This document shows, in pieces, positions 10,168 to 21,535 of a stretch of 64,000 bases of DNA. Source of the DNA: Rhodocollybia butyracea (lineage: Eukaryota; Basidiomycota; Agaricomycetes; Agaricales; Omphalotaceae); assembly GCA_015501585.1 (NCBI GenBank), contig JADNRY010000271.1, forward strand, positions 1-64,000. Direction: 5' to 3'. How positions within the stretch are numbered: the first letter of the stretch is position 1; each line of letters starts with the position of its first letter. The notes under the pieces are model-generated. The model was not told the origin of the DNA and did not search any database. It saw nothing but the letters and a program-made list of their open reading frames with translations. Position numbers and translations under genes: made by a program.

Positions 10168-12030
10168 TATCGTGCTTAAAGGAACGTGATAATCAGACGT
10201 TTGCAGAAGGAACAAAGCAATAAACACTTACAGATTGCTGTGAGGCAGGTAACAACGGGGTGTCGGCCTCAACTGCTTGAACTTTCGCTTCTTTATATCT
10301 TTCGAAGCATCAGATTCCCACCGAATTTTACATACCAATACCGATCACGCCGTGTCGTGGCAGGGGCAGAACTTCTGACCTTCCATGCTTCCTGTTGACC
10401 TGCGGTCGTTACACACCTATATCTGTTAAGTACTACCATGTTGGTTCTGTACGCGCGGACTTAAAGTTTGAGAACTGGTACTGAGTACTGACTTGAGCGT
10501 TGCGCAACGCAATGTCCGCGTCCTCTTTGCGCCTTCTGACTTTCAAGTCCGTTTTCAAACACATTGATCGCCTTGTGAAGCCTTGTGATCGCCATATCCA
10601 AGACCGATTCAAAAATTTGTATTGCCCATATATAGTTTGATGCACGCTGGACGCGCGGTTGGAGCGCTCATACTTGCGATTCTTTGAAGCTTAAAGTGTT
10701 CTATCGATCTCCCCAATTTTGGCCTACCTTTAACAGCTTGAAGTAACAAGTCTTCCAGGAAGTGCTCAAGGTCTAGGCAACATGAGGTGTACTTCGACGA
10801 ATCTTGTATAGACGGTTCTTGAGAAATAGTACAAATCCGGGGAGATTGACAGGAGATTTCATTGACAGTCCTACCATGAGTCTCTAGCAACCTAAATTTG
10901 CAATGCAGCACGATGTAGCTACTATCGATAATCACCAGTCGGTCTTATCAATCGATCTGGTCGAGAGGCTGAAGATAGTGGTCCGAAGGATTTATTGACG
11001 GGGTTAACGTTGAGGCCGTCACTTGGAAACTCTATCCCGGTCCGGTCCGCGTTTCCAGTTTTATTTCTCTGCGTCGTCCGATGTCCAGACTCCAAATGCC
11101 TTTCCCTAGCACTTTTGGTTTGATGACAGGCAATTTTTGATGCAAAGTCTAGTACGTTCGGCTTGTCTTACACTTCCTAATCAAATTGTTACAGGTTACT
11201 TCAAGTTCTCCAGTGGATTCTAGGTTTTCCGTACCTGCAGCTCGAGATACATACAACACGCCGGAGCAAACACAATGACTCTGTCAACGCCGACAAATCC
11301 GTTCGTCTAGTTTGGTTCATGTGGAACCACAACTTGGTCCACGCGTGTGGTTTATATCTCTGTCCGCTGGAGAAAACCTCGAAAAGAGCGGGGAAGTTGC
11401 GCATTGGACGGAAGCAAGCCGTAGCATCGTTCGTGTTCTCTCTCCTCCACTTTGAGCCCTGTTTTAAACTCTCTCTCTCTCCAGCCCGGTGGCAGTGAAT
11501 AGTGTTACTCATTCAGTCCGCTTGCGTTTGGCGTTCCACTACTTGAAACGACGAGCTACCGCCGCCGCTGTAGCTAGGAAATTGGCCATAGGAATTCTCC
11601 AGTCGTAGTCTGGGTTTTGATATTTGTGCTGCCACCTCTCATTCATGATTACGCTGAAAGAGAGTCATCGGATACGTCTCCAGAGCCGTCTCCTGCTTGT
11701 CCATCCCTCGACTTTATCCCTGTTGTTTCCAAGCAGCGATGTACCAAAAAACATTCGGTCCCAGCATCGGGCATTGATGATATTGATGGTCAAGGGAGGA
11801 TCAATCCGTCTAGAGATGGGAGTGTGAGATTATAAGAGGAGCTTTGGATCTGGATGCTCGCTTCTGTGTTGGCGTGAGTTTTTTTTTTTTTTTTGGTGAA
11901 CCATTCTTTGGCATCCATCCCAGCCCTCTTTCGGGTATTCGCCTTTCCTTTGACTTCATCCATGTCTTTTTGTGGATTTCACCTCATGTTTCAAACCGTT
12001 TCTGACCTTTAATTTTAGCGTTCCATGTAC
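10168..12030. other. Upstream flank of the first NLR, shared with copy B
   Basis: The stretch is homologous to about 51357-54690 (minus the LINE there). A short exon-like piece ending AGCAATCT|GTAAGT (minus strand, near 10230) could be a 5' UTR exon of the NLR gene. On the plus strand a small frame near 11617-11835 (SLDFIPVVSKQRC..KKHSVPASGID) is kept at the protein level in copy B (about 54355-54495), with conservative changes, so it may be a relic of a real gene; I do not recognise it. A poly-T run occurs at 11880-11895. Confidence 0.5.
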
Positions 12031-13600
12031 AATAGGACCAACGACTCTACCAAGCTCAACAAGGAGGCTCCCTATTTCGATACATGCGCGCTATAATCTT
12101 CCTTGTCTCCGCCATCTCAGCCGGAGCCACTGAGAGCGAGCCACCGCTCACTGCTTTGCCAACTCCATGCCAGATTCCTCTCATCCCACACCGTTTATCC
12201 TCTTCCCGTGGTGCCCACCTCTGTTCCACCGTTGTTCAAGCCGCACGCACCGGCCGAGCGGTGAGTACACAACGACCGAGGATCCATCATGGGTCATGGC
12301 TCTGATTTCCGAAAATGGTTTAAGCCCAGATAATGCGCGACATCTGAGGGGAAAGAATGTTCCTGCCGCTGCTTCTACGTCTGGCGCTAGTCTTATTTCT
12401 GGTGGTGCTGCGCGAAGAAACCCTTGAACGAGAAAGATTTCGAGCCCGTCGAGCGTTATGTTCAGAAGCATTGCCTGCGAATATGAGAGAAGAGACGTAG
12501 ACGGGGTGAAGAGGGACGAGAGATAGCTAAATGGGAGAGGAGTTATCGGAACGGAACTGTACTTCCGCAGCTCGTTGTCCGTCATTGTACTGGAGGATAG
12601 GATAAAGGTGCTTGAAACGTAGCTACATTTGCTTAGCTCGCTGCTCGTCGGTTCATATCCCTCTTCTAATTGATCATCGTTTGCCCGCCCCCTTAGACAC
12701 TTAATCTCTTCCCTTCTTCATTACGCATCCTGTCCGGCGCTTGTATCACCTCCTAGTCTTACCTCGCCTCTTCCTCCGTTAGCTCTAAAAAATTCTTTAC
12801 TTCCCTATCTCTCCGTACAAGTAGAGATCTTTTTTCGTTGTCGCCTCCGTCTTGTCAGCGAAACTTACCATGAAAACTGATTCTTGAAGCTCGGTGGTTT
12901 GATTCACTTCGTACTTCACACCAAAATACTGACATTTGTTAGTGAAGGTGGAGTCAACATGCTATGCTTGTCGTCGTTTTCCGTTTTCCTTTTGTTGCTT
13001 GTCGTAAGATAGTCAAATATTTTTCCACCTTTCCAGACAACTTCCCAACCGAATTCACTCGTGATGGCCGAGACCTTACTGATCACCCCAAACGTCTTCA
13101 AAGTTCATAGAATCGTAAGTTACTTTGGTACTGGAAGACCACGCACCTTCATCCAAGAGCGCGAAGAGATCATAACTGTCGCTCCAGCTGACAGATTTCT
13201 ACTGTCTATGCGTGAAATATATATACTGAGCTATGGAAATACTGGCACAAGCAAGCTAGGCATTATCTTTGACGCCTTGGGGAAGGTCAGGTAAATGATC
13301 AATATTCAACGACTGGAGGTGTTGCTGTGTTCGAATGATTTTTTCCCACTTAGGAACAACATGTATGATTATCCAGAGAGATAATCCGGCAGGCGGTGCC
13401 ACTGTGTACGCCCAATTTCCCTGTATTCAGACTCTAGCCCCCATACTTACTACCAGCTTGCCGAAAGCTTCTAGTCAAGTTATGTTCAAGAACCGAGACT
13501 CCCCGAGGCGTTGTCCAGATCTAGATTTGTCGTGAACTCACATTCTTTGTAGCCCCGTACACAAGCAACCTAAGGCTCTGGCAGACTGAAAGGGCGCGGT
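12031..13600. other. Unique intergenic stretch, no gene recognised
   Basis: Frames of 60-130 codons occur on both strands but none gives a domain I know. A piece near 13024-13100 reads FPTEFTRDGRDLTDHPKRL on the plus strand and looks coding-like, and a related fragment (TRTVVPQEHEETIGAAS, about 15863-15910) occurs 2.8 kb downstream next to a similar GTAAGYTAC sequence. These may be eroded copies of one gene. Nothing here can be named. Confidence 0.3.
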
Positions 13601-13689
13601 GGGATAACACAAGTACTTAGTACACTGTGTGCACCTCGGGATGTACGAATAAACGAGAAACGGATACATAATTGATATAAGCGTCTTGT

Positions 13690-14145
13690 TGCTAGTCTCC
13701 TTTCATATGCCTCCTTCAAGTTGCTGGGCAAGCTGAATAGAAGCTGGGGGAACAACCAGAGCGGTGGACGATAGCCCTTCACTCCAAACTTGCAAGTCCA
13801 GATTTGAACGGTCGACAGGGCATATTATTACTTTTAGATAGTGGACCGACAAGTTCCTGCACTGTAAGACCTCGAGTAACACGATTTGTTTTTAAAGAAT
13901 GATTCTCATTAGTCCCCTTTCATATCTCACCTTTCAAGTTCTGGGGCAAGCGGAGTAGAAGTAGGGGAGCAACCAGAACGGTGGGTGACAGTCCCTCATT
14001 CTAAACTTTCAAGCTCAGATCCAGACTCGAACGGTAGACTCAAACGCGTTATTATTATTAGTGGACCCACCACTACGAATACAACACGCTGTTTACATAT
14101 TGTAGAACCGCTCATGTAGCACGATTCTGCTTAGAGAGAATGCAC
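13690..14145. repeat. Two-unit tandem repeat of ~225 bp
   Basis: A unit starting CTAGTCTCCTTTCATATG and running through AACCAGAGCGGTGG, a purine/pyrimidine middle, ATTATTAYT and GTAACACGATT is followed at about 13907 by a second diverged copy (TAGTCCCCTTTCATATC ... AACCAGAACGGTGG ... ATTATTATTA ... GTAGCACGATT). Identity is perhaps three quarters by eye. No coding potential or terminal structure was found; a relic of a short interspersed element is possible. Confidence 0.5.
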
Positions 14146-14188
14146 CCGATTGTGTTGGATAGGTGTGTAGAAGAACTGTGTAGAAGAG

Positions 14189-14746
14189 GTGTGTTGGATA
14201 GGCGTGTTAGATAGAATATCTGGCGTTCGAGTTCATGGAGGACTAGATCCGCAGTGTAAGCGCAATGTTAATGATGATCCTAGTAGTAGGATGTCATGGT
14301 CGCACCGTGTTTATACGCAGCATCTGAAAACTGAGGGCATACAGTACATCAGGCATACATACATACCATCTGGTCCAAGCGTCAATGCGCTTGCTACAAG
14401 TATAAAACAGTATGACGTACCCAAGTTGGGTCTACTTCGCTTCCAATCTACCCATTTTCACTCTACCAGTACAATATCTATCGCATGTACTGCTTCTGAC
14501 CCACCGGGCTCTGGCGGTCTCGAGTCTTTGTCACTGCCAACGACGCCCACATATGACCTATCTGACTCTGTCACCTCCAACTACACACTTGCTTGTGTTG
14601 GCGTGAAAAAGAAGGCTGATTGGTATACCGACATGTTCGAGCGGAGATGTTCGCATGGCCAGATTCACCTAGGCGAGCCCACAGGAAGTAACAGTACAGT
14701 TGCCGGAGCAGAAATTGTATCTAGTAACACCCCGGTGACTGGCTGA
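14189..14746 (+). CDS. Unrecognised 185-codon frame
   Basis: The frame is open for 185 codons and is rich in Ser and Thr. I recognise no domain, signal peptide or membrane segment. It directly follows short GTGTTGGATAGG repeats (about 14150-14210) and lies in a region of gene relics, so it may be chance. It is listed only because it is the longest open frame between 12000 and 17000. Confidence 0.15.
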   Translation: MCWIGVLDRISGVRVHGGLDPQCKRNVNDDPSSRMSWSHRVYTQHLKTEGIQYIRHTYIPSGPSVNALATSIKQYDVPKLGLLRFQSTHFHSTSTISIACTASDPPGSGGLESLSLPTTPTYDLSDSVTSNYTLACVGVKKKADWYTDMFERRCSHGQIHLGEPTGSNSTVAGAEIVSSNTPVTG

Positions 14747-16422
14747 CGGTATCGCTGAGGGAGACCCGCTCCGCGGGCTCTATTTACAGTTAAAATCAGC
14801 AACGTGCATGTCCAAGAATGATTCGAGTTTGCTTTTGCCGCTGGAGTAAGATCTGCTAGCCTTGCCCCAAGTGCCGGATTCTCTGAGCTGGACATAGGAA
14901 TTTACGACGCCTGTTTTGCGGGACACGAAGTTGATAGAAGTCTATGATGTTGTTCCTGTTCCAAAAGCTCCGGCCGCTTCACCTCTTTCGCTATTCCTAG
15001 AGTTTCCATTCACACCGTCAACGTCTCGACAACCGTAGCCTCTGTCCGAGTATCCAAGTCTGAAAACGCTCTCTGCAACGGAAATCTGTAGCCATTCTAC
15101 ACTGCAGCTGGTGATCGGATGCCAGTCGTCTCCAGAATCTTCGTCCGTCTTTGTCAGAGGTATGTCGTTACGTGCCTTTCATCTACAGCATCTAATATTC
15201 AAGGTTGTATTTTACAGGACAGAAAAAACAACGTTCGATATTACACGCAGCAGATGTGATTCACCAAACAGCAGTTCGACCTCCCATCGCTGTCGCTGCA
15301 ACCCCAGTCTGGTCATTCCCAATCCGCATCCGAATTCGAGTCTGGTCAATAGAGCGTATTTGCACAGGGTATTTTTTTGTACATGATCGCCGAGATAGCG
15401 ACGAGATGAAACGCGTGACTCCAGAGGACTAACATCCGACGGGGAGCTACAATTTTCCTTTTCTGGACATACCTGGCCATTTGCTTCACTGTCCGATGGA
15501 GCGTGGTGCGCTGGATTTTCCTTTTTTGGAAATATCTAGCTGTCTGAAAGAGTGCGGTGGTCCTGGACCTTCCTTTTTTGGAAATATCTGACAAACTCAG
15601 TTGTCTTCAGATCTTCCTTTTTTGGGAATACCTAGCCATCGTGATCATTTTCATTATTTGTGAGCTAGTCCTTCAAGCACATGATCAGCGAGATACTGAC
15701 GAGATGAAACCCGCTGCGAATACGCTCTAATCCTTCTTCCGCCGTTCGAGACTGCTTCACAACCAAAGTCATGCGCAATGATTGATGACGGAGGACCTAT
15801 TGTTCATCACAGTTGTCTTTGTAAGCTACCAAACACTGGAAGACCAATGTAACACGCACCGTCGTACCACAAGAGCATGAAGAGACCATCGGAGCCGCTT
15901 CTAAATGACTACTCTCCGATGAAGAGGATGTACTGTATATGCCGAGAGAAGTAAACAACACCACGTCTACATCTTCCCGCTTCCCTTTGCCTACTTTTCC
16001 TCCTTTCTGTACTCGTGTGCTACTTCTTTGTGTTTTCCAGGAGCTACCGGTGTTGCTTGCACCGAGTTGTTCCTACGCTCTTTCAATCATAATCCTGTGG
16101 ACAGTATTGTTTGAGATTATTTATCGTTGAGACCCTGAAAATCTCTGGAGAATCACTGCAAAAGAGATGAGCACGAAAGCGTGAGGAAGAAGAGCGAAAA
16201 AAACGAGTGGATGAGATAGAAAGCCCGTGAGAACCGGCGCTAAATTCGAACTTCCCGATTTGGATAAGAACTGCATCTACGATCTCCAGTTACAAAAGAT
16301 GCTGTCTTCAAGCTTCAAGCTTCATGCGGACGCGTCACGTCAAGTCAACGCATCTTAGTATGCACTTTATGCCCCCAGCTGGTTGTAGCCACCATCATTG
16401 ACTGATGATCGCGTTGTCTAGG
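14747..16422. other. Intergenic stretch with small repeats and no recognisable gene
   Basis: The part 14747-15400 has spliced-looking fragments (for example GTATGTCG near 15160 and a TTTTACAG acceptor near 15215) but no domain I know. The words ACGAGATGAAACSCG at about 15400 and 15700 are direct repeats flanking a cluster of CCTTTTTTGG sites. From 15720 to 16422 I see nothing supportable, apart from possible eroded upstream exons of the myo-inositol oxygenase relic. Confidence 0.3.
15455..15630. repeat. Short repeats carrying CCTTTTTTGG (CArG-like) sites
   Basis: Four spaced copies of TTCCTTTTNTGGANATA occur at about 15456, 15517, 15570 and 15613, separated by roughly 45-60 bp. Three contain CCTTTTTTGG, which fits the CArG consensus CC(A/T)6GG bound by MADS-box proteins such as SRF/Mcm1. 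The repeats are flanked by matching ACATGATC-GCGAGATA words. Whether any protein binds here is unknown. Confidence 0.4.
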
Positions 16423-16899
16423 GATACCTTTGTTGTGGGGTGCAAATTTTTGAATCTACCCGCACACTTTCAAGGGGAACCCGGACTCCAAGGACACGTT
16501 GTACAGCACAGAACATGGGATCTATGAGCTGCACTGTGGGCTGTATAGTGTCATGCTGTCCTGGGGACATGATGAGGTGAGTTCAGAGGCTGCTAACGGG
16601 CCGTACACTTTGGATTGGGATCGCTCGGCATATTCTTTATCCTACTATAGTACTTGTACCACGCCCTCAAGGATCAAAGCTCCCTTCAGCAGTTTAAGCT
16701 CTACCTCTGGCACCGGGAGCGCATGTACACCCATTTGATGCCAAAGGAAAAAGATCACAAGCACCTTGAGTCTTGACGCCATTCGGGTGTTCAATCCCTA
16801 CGACGGTTATAGCCAAAGTGATGGATCTTGTGATCCTGCCATCGGAGGCCGTACTACAAAGGCCTGATTGTGAAATTCTTCCCAGGTGTGCTAGATTGA
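16423..16899 (+). pseudogene. Myo-inositol oxygenase (MIOX) relic
   Basis: MIOX is a di-iron enzyme that cleaves myo-inositol to D-glucuronate. The relic reads DTFVVGCKF, then, after a frame change, NPDSKDTLYSTEHGIYE, CGLYSVMLSWGHDE (family: CGLDNVxMSWGHDEY), an intact-looking intron GTGAGT...CTATAG (about 16577-16652), YLYHALKDQ, a shortened LYLWHRERMYTHLM, VFNPYDGYSQSD and, in a third frame, PYYKGLIVKFFPGVLD with the stop at 16897-16899. The iron-ligand HD of WGHDE is present. The N-terminal third with the other metal ligands is missing or unreadable, and there are at least two frameshifts, so it is not functional. Confidence 0.75.
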
Positions 16900-17131
16900 T
16901 AGGAAGATAATGCGCCCCTGACATTGCGCTCGCTGTGTGCCGCAAATGTAGGACTTTCCTTCAAGTGATTTGAGCGTTATTTGACTTTCAAATGCGCCGG
17001 CTGGCAATTAATATTGTTTAATCCTTGTAGTATTCTCTTAGGATTTCCTTGACTACCGATTTTGAAATGTGCGTTCTCAGATCTTTTACCACTACAACCC
17101 CCACAACCAGCACCAACTTCAGCTGGCCAAG

Positions 17132-18352
17132 ATGAGTGCCGCCACACCCGAAAGCCATTACCCGTATCCTCCAACCCACAAAGACAAGAAAGAAATTCTT
17201 GTACTCCCTGATTCATTAGCATTCCAGTCATTTTGAGATACTGCCAGCTAGCTTCTTACTCCAATTCTGAAACAGGGATGGCACGATAACAACGTACAAT
17301 TCTAATGATTATAGGTTCCAAGTTAGATCTTTTGGTCCCCGGTGATTGACGGACTAGTTGTCCATCCACCTGTTCCATGCGTACTATCTATTGTTGTCAT
17401 TTTTGGTGAAATATGACTGAAGACATGACAGATAGCTTGGGATTTGGCAGGGAGAGGAGGAGAGAGTTGAACATCGAGGTATTAGAGGATAGGATAACGT
17501 GTTGGTGAGTTTCTCTCAATTCCAACTTTTGGTTCTCTAGCGATTCAACATTGTGGAACTAATTGAATTCATAGAGATGCGTTTCGGGAGATGTTAGCTA
17601 GCGTTACTTGTTTGAGGAATGTAAAGGGATCTTATGAAAAAGTGGGCATTAGTTCCATTGAAACCTGAAGCAGAAGTGCAGCTTGGGGCGCTGTTAACTT
17701 ATGGCTTCTTCTTCTCAGATATCAAGCTATATCCTGGATTCAAAGAACTCTACACCTAGTGCAAGGCTAATCATAATATTCCTGTTATCATTGTTTCGAG
17801 GTATGTGTTTCGGTTGTCTAAGCCTCCGTGCGGCCGTGTGTTACATGAAGTGCATTGATTGAAGATATGCAGTGGAATGATGCCCACCATCCGTGCAGTG
17901 CTCACTAACCTCGTTGGAGAAGACTCGGCGAACGAGATCGAGATTATATCGAATGAGGTTGACATCAACCCCGATGGGACTTGGGAGATCAAGTTTAGAC
18001 ATCCCACCAGGTAAGACAGATCCAAAACTCGGAATTAGCCTGAGGTTTATCTATGCACTTTTACTTTCTTCTCTCAGTGGTTTCGGTCACGACAAGTCCC
18101 AAGCCATCTTACCCTATCGTGATTTGGCGAATCCTCCGACCTTGTTTTTTAGATATGTACGCCGCCAAACACGCCGACGTACTTTTTGTCAAAGAGAAGG
18201 ACTATGGAGAGAACAACCTCGCGGCTTATTGCACGAAACTGGGAATCAATCATATCTTGTTTAGCGACTTCTCGAAAGCGCTTCCTGTGGTGCAGGATGT
18301 TGTAAGGGGCGAGAAGAGTGTAAATGAGGTTTTGAGTATCGGGCATGCTTGA
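17132..18352 (+). pseudogene. HAD-superfamily phosphatase pseudogene (duplication copy B)
   Basis: The frame begins MSAATPESHYPYPPTHKDKK and continues EILVLPDS where the family has the nucleophile motif DFDGT, which is lost. Later blocks are DSLGFGRERRRELN (about 17430), an intron, RDAFREMLASV, DIKLYPGFKELY, PVIIVS, MMPTIRAVLTNLVGED, EVDINPDGTWEIKFRHPT, an intron (about 18009-18079), GFGHDKSQAILPYRDL and PPTLFF. The expected GDGVSD metal-binding motif is deleted with a frame change, and the frame resumes as DMYAAKHADVLFVKEKD to the stop. The pattern resembles fungal MtnX/YNL010W-like phosphatases (inference). Loss of both Asp motifs means no activity. The 3' end is the part duplicated at 4122. 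Confidence 0.72.
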
Positions 18353-18590
18353 GTGCGATTGAATTGCTAGATCTATCTACTAATACTAGAGCTGTTACTA
18401 TAGATTTCTGACTTGTTTCTTACAGTCTTATGAGATTGCAGTATTCTGGGAAACATAAAGCTGTAGATACTTCCGGGAAGCACGACACAGCGGAAGGTGC
18501 TCAGACTGCCAAACTAAATGCAGAGTACTTACAGTGTGTTCACCTAGACCGTTACCAATAAATATTGGTAATGACCAAGTTCACACTTGC

Positions 18591-20212
18591 GAGTGTGGGC
18601 CATCGCGCAAAGCGCGTGGCAGGTACGAGTCCTGTACTCAAAAGAGATTATAAAAAAGATAAAGTAATTTGAGCTTACATTGGAGAATGTGCTGGATAAG
18701 CTTCTCGGAAGTTTAACATCCTTCAGGCCAAAAAAGAAAACCATGTATTCCATGGATATTGACAAATACCACAAGTCATTTGAGTAAGATAACAATCAAA
18801 TTATTGAATCAGAAGCCGCGCGTGAAGGAAACAGTTCTGATATACTATCTGTTCATTTTAAAGATGGCACATGTGAGGAGGGGACATTGCAAAGGTGGAT
18901 AGATATTGGATGCTTGACAAGTGTTGAGAGAAGGCATGGATGCAGATGTTAGAATGGTGTCTGTTGGTACTGGATTGTGTCAGACAGTTGTCAAGAGAAA
19001 AAGGATGGAATATCTACTCACAGACAAGATGTGAGTGTAAATGTTGAGTCGAACCCGAAAGCCAAGAGGTTGCCAAAGGTACAGACAAAACGAGACTGTA
19101 ACGCTGCAATTTTGAGGTACTGTTGGCCAGCACTATCGGACCTTCTCAGACACCATCCTAACATGCCCACTAAATGCGTGTAGAAAGAACGTAGCAAGCT
19201 ACGTCAATGAGACTAGTGGAGCCGGATGATACAACAGCCTCTGTGAAAGGCCAGCCAACGAGTTGAGAATTTCAATTCTGACGGCAGATACATCCCTTCG
19301 TGAAATCATCAAGAGCCTGGTTCAGCTACTCGGCAACCTCCAGAGGCATGAAAGCCCATCCATATTCCATCTGCTAATCCTCCTGCCCTTTCAACACCAT
19401 CCCGGAGTGTCCTAAATCTCCAAATCAACCTGTGACCTATGCAGTTGTGAGGAATGTGATCCAAAAGATGAGACATGACTTGCTAAGCAGGTACTACATT
19501 GTAAATGAACATGGCAGTTAAGGTCCTGACCAGTGATTGGAAGGAAAGGGCAGAGAAGAAACATAGAGGGAAAGGAAGGCAATCAAAGTCAAGAGATGGT
19601 TGAGCTTCAGGCATGTCCATAAATGATGCCAAATCAACATAAACTGGTACAGTTTGGGAAGGTAGTAAGAGGATGTTCTCCTGTTTTTTCAAGTGCCAAG
19701 AAAGGCCAAGAAGGGCGTAGGGGTAAAATCCAGTTGTGACATACAATCTGGATGCTTCAATAATGCCGTGTGCTGGAAAAGCACTGCAGCCTGTCCATGG
19801 TTGATCTCCGGATTTGATTGGGTCCCGTGTTGGCTGAGGGTTGGAGCAATCCCACACTTGAAGCTTGAACGATGAATGACAGAAGAAGATGTTAAGAAAT
19901 AAGTGCTCTGCGCGCGCACGCTGTAAACAGAGTTATTGATCTGAACATCTATCAGGAACATGCATATTGTTATTGTTGTGATTAGCCAGAAAGATGGTTG
20001 AGTAACCTAGTCGCGTGAAACAAACGAGAAAAGAGAAGGGAGGACAATGAGCAACCAACGTCACATGGCCAACGCTTTGACATCCTAAATATATCGAAAC
20101 TAAATCTCCTTATTAGGTCAACCCGATTTGGACGAGATCAGGATCAATTCGGACAAATTCTCACGCCGAAACCCGCCATAAGGACGAGCCTTCATTACAT
20201 TCAGGACTCGTA
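18591..20212. other. Block absent from copy A, origin unclear
   Basis: Copy A joins CCAAGTTCACA directly to TTTATCTCTCC, whereas copy B has 1.6 kb between the equivalents. Near its ends is an inverted 11-mer TACGAGTCCTG (18624-18634 and, inverted, 20202-20212). The left end also has GCGCAAAGCGC and GTAC-GAGTCCT-GTAC hairpins. No target duplication could be fixed. A minus-strand frame (19483-19857, beginning WDCSNPQPTRDPIKSGDQPW) looks coding-like but I cannot name it, and a plus-strand frame (18977-19183) is equally anonymous. It could be an insertion in B or a deletion from A. Confidence 0.4.
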
Positions 20213-20360
20213 ATTTATTTCTCCTTCAGAGAGTCCTTCTTCCTCCCAGAGCCCACCATAAGTATGTGAACATTGTATTTCAACATTGTATTTCAGAAAT
20301 AACACAGATGTGATACAGGAACAGGAGGTCAAACTCAGGCTACATCTGCTCACCTACAAC

Positions 20361-21535
20361 TTAACTTGTGTTGGCCACAGAAGTCCAGCATTTATGCCAA
20401 TTCCCACCATAGTTGCAGTTTCTGAATGAAACCTTGGTGTATCCCTCACGAGAAATTACTAGCAAGGTTTCATGAGCAATGAAATTTGGTCGGTGATGTA
20501 TTGGAACCCAGATGATGCCATGTTGGGAATCTGAATCCTGAAAATAAATCCAGCCATCATCAGCCAGTTTCCAAGCTAAGGTTGTTTAGAAAAATGTGAC
20601 AAATGTGGGACAAGGGTAAACTCACAATGATAGATGGGCCCCCCGTGAGTGGAGATAGTGGCTGTACTAAGATCCTGGAGATAAATAATAAGTAACAAGT
20701 ACATAGGTTAAGAGTGGTGGTAACATACTTTTGCAGGTGCATTTGAGCTAGTTTGAAGAGGTGAAAAAACAAGTGTCTGGTCATAGGGGGGGATTGCGTC
20801 AGAGTCCAAGACACCAGGTTGTGAGTGAAGAGGTTGGACACTGACATTTGAAGGCATGATGGTTTCATTATGAGGGCGGGGAGCAATCCTGTCACCATCT
20901 GGGGAAAATGCAACAGAGTTCACGTAATGAGTGGGGCCTTCAAGAGGTTTGCCAATGGCATCCCCTGTTTTTGCATCCCAGATCCTGATGGTTTTATCAC
21001 GAGAGCCAGAAACAATCCTGTCATCACGTGGGGAAAATGCAACAGAGTTCACATAACTAGTGTGGCCTTCAAGAGGTTTGCCAATGGCATCCCCTGTTTT
21101 TGCATCCCAGATCCTGATGGTTTTATCATCAGAGCAAGAAACAATCCTGTCACCACCTGGGGAAAATGCAACAGAGTTCACCCAACTTGTGTGGCCTTCA
21201 AGAGGTTTGCTGATGGCATCCCCTGTTTTTGCACCCCAGATCCTGATGGTATTATCACCAGAGCCAGAAACAATCCTGGCACCACCTGAGGAAAATGCAA
21301 CAGACCCCACCCAAGAAGTGTGGCCTTCAAGAGGTTTGCCAATGGCATCCCCTGTTCTTGCATCCCAGATCCTGATGGTATTATCACCAGAACCAGAAAC
21401 AATCCTGTCACCACCTGGGGAAAATGCAACAGAGCTCACCCAATCAGTGTGGCCTTCAAGAGGTTTGCCAATGGCATCCCCTGTTTTTGCATCCCAGATC
21501 CTGATGGTTTCATCATGAGAGCCAGAAACAATCCT
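20361..21535 (-). pseudogene. Second NACHT-WD40 gene, segment 5 of 5: WD40 repeats and C-terminus
   Basis: This holds the last WD40 units and the 3' exons of the exploded gene. From the insertion inward it reads SGSHDETIRIWDAK, four full units with variable cores DWVSS, SWVGS, SWVNS and SYVNS, and a degenerate closing unit (SPDGDRIAPRPHNETIMPSN). The tail follows copy A closely, including the GTATGT donor after ...NAPAK and the final exon ending WTSVANTS, stop at 20361-20363. This segment has no frameshift of its own. With the next segment it gives seven full units, against 14 in copy A. Confidence 0.85.

Larger units (their letters stand above)
4122..12030. repeat. Segmental duplication, copy A
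   Basis: This block carries, in order, a HAD-phosphatase 3' fragment, a minus-strand NACHT-WD40 gene and about 1.8 kb of upstream sequence. The same three parts occur in the same order and orientation at about 18166-54690, spread out by transposons. Homology is readable by eye almost throughout: the tail after the HAD fragment (4305-4750 against 18353-18580), the NLR exons, the N-terminal exon, and the flank up to TTTCTGACCTTTAATTTTAG near 12020. The block is direct, not inverted. Confidence 0.8.

Noticed and set aside
14189..14746. A confident novel protein-coding gene
   Set aside because: It is open for 185 codons but without domain, homologous repeat copy or splice context; kept only at low confidence.
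20870..21289. A separate plus-strand gene in the second WD40 array
   Set aside because: Same antisense shadow as in the first array.
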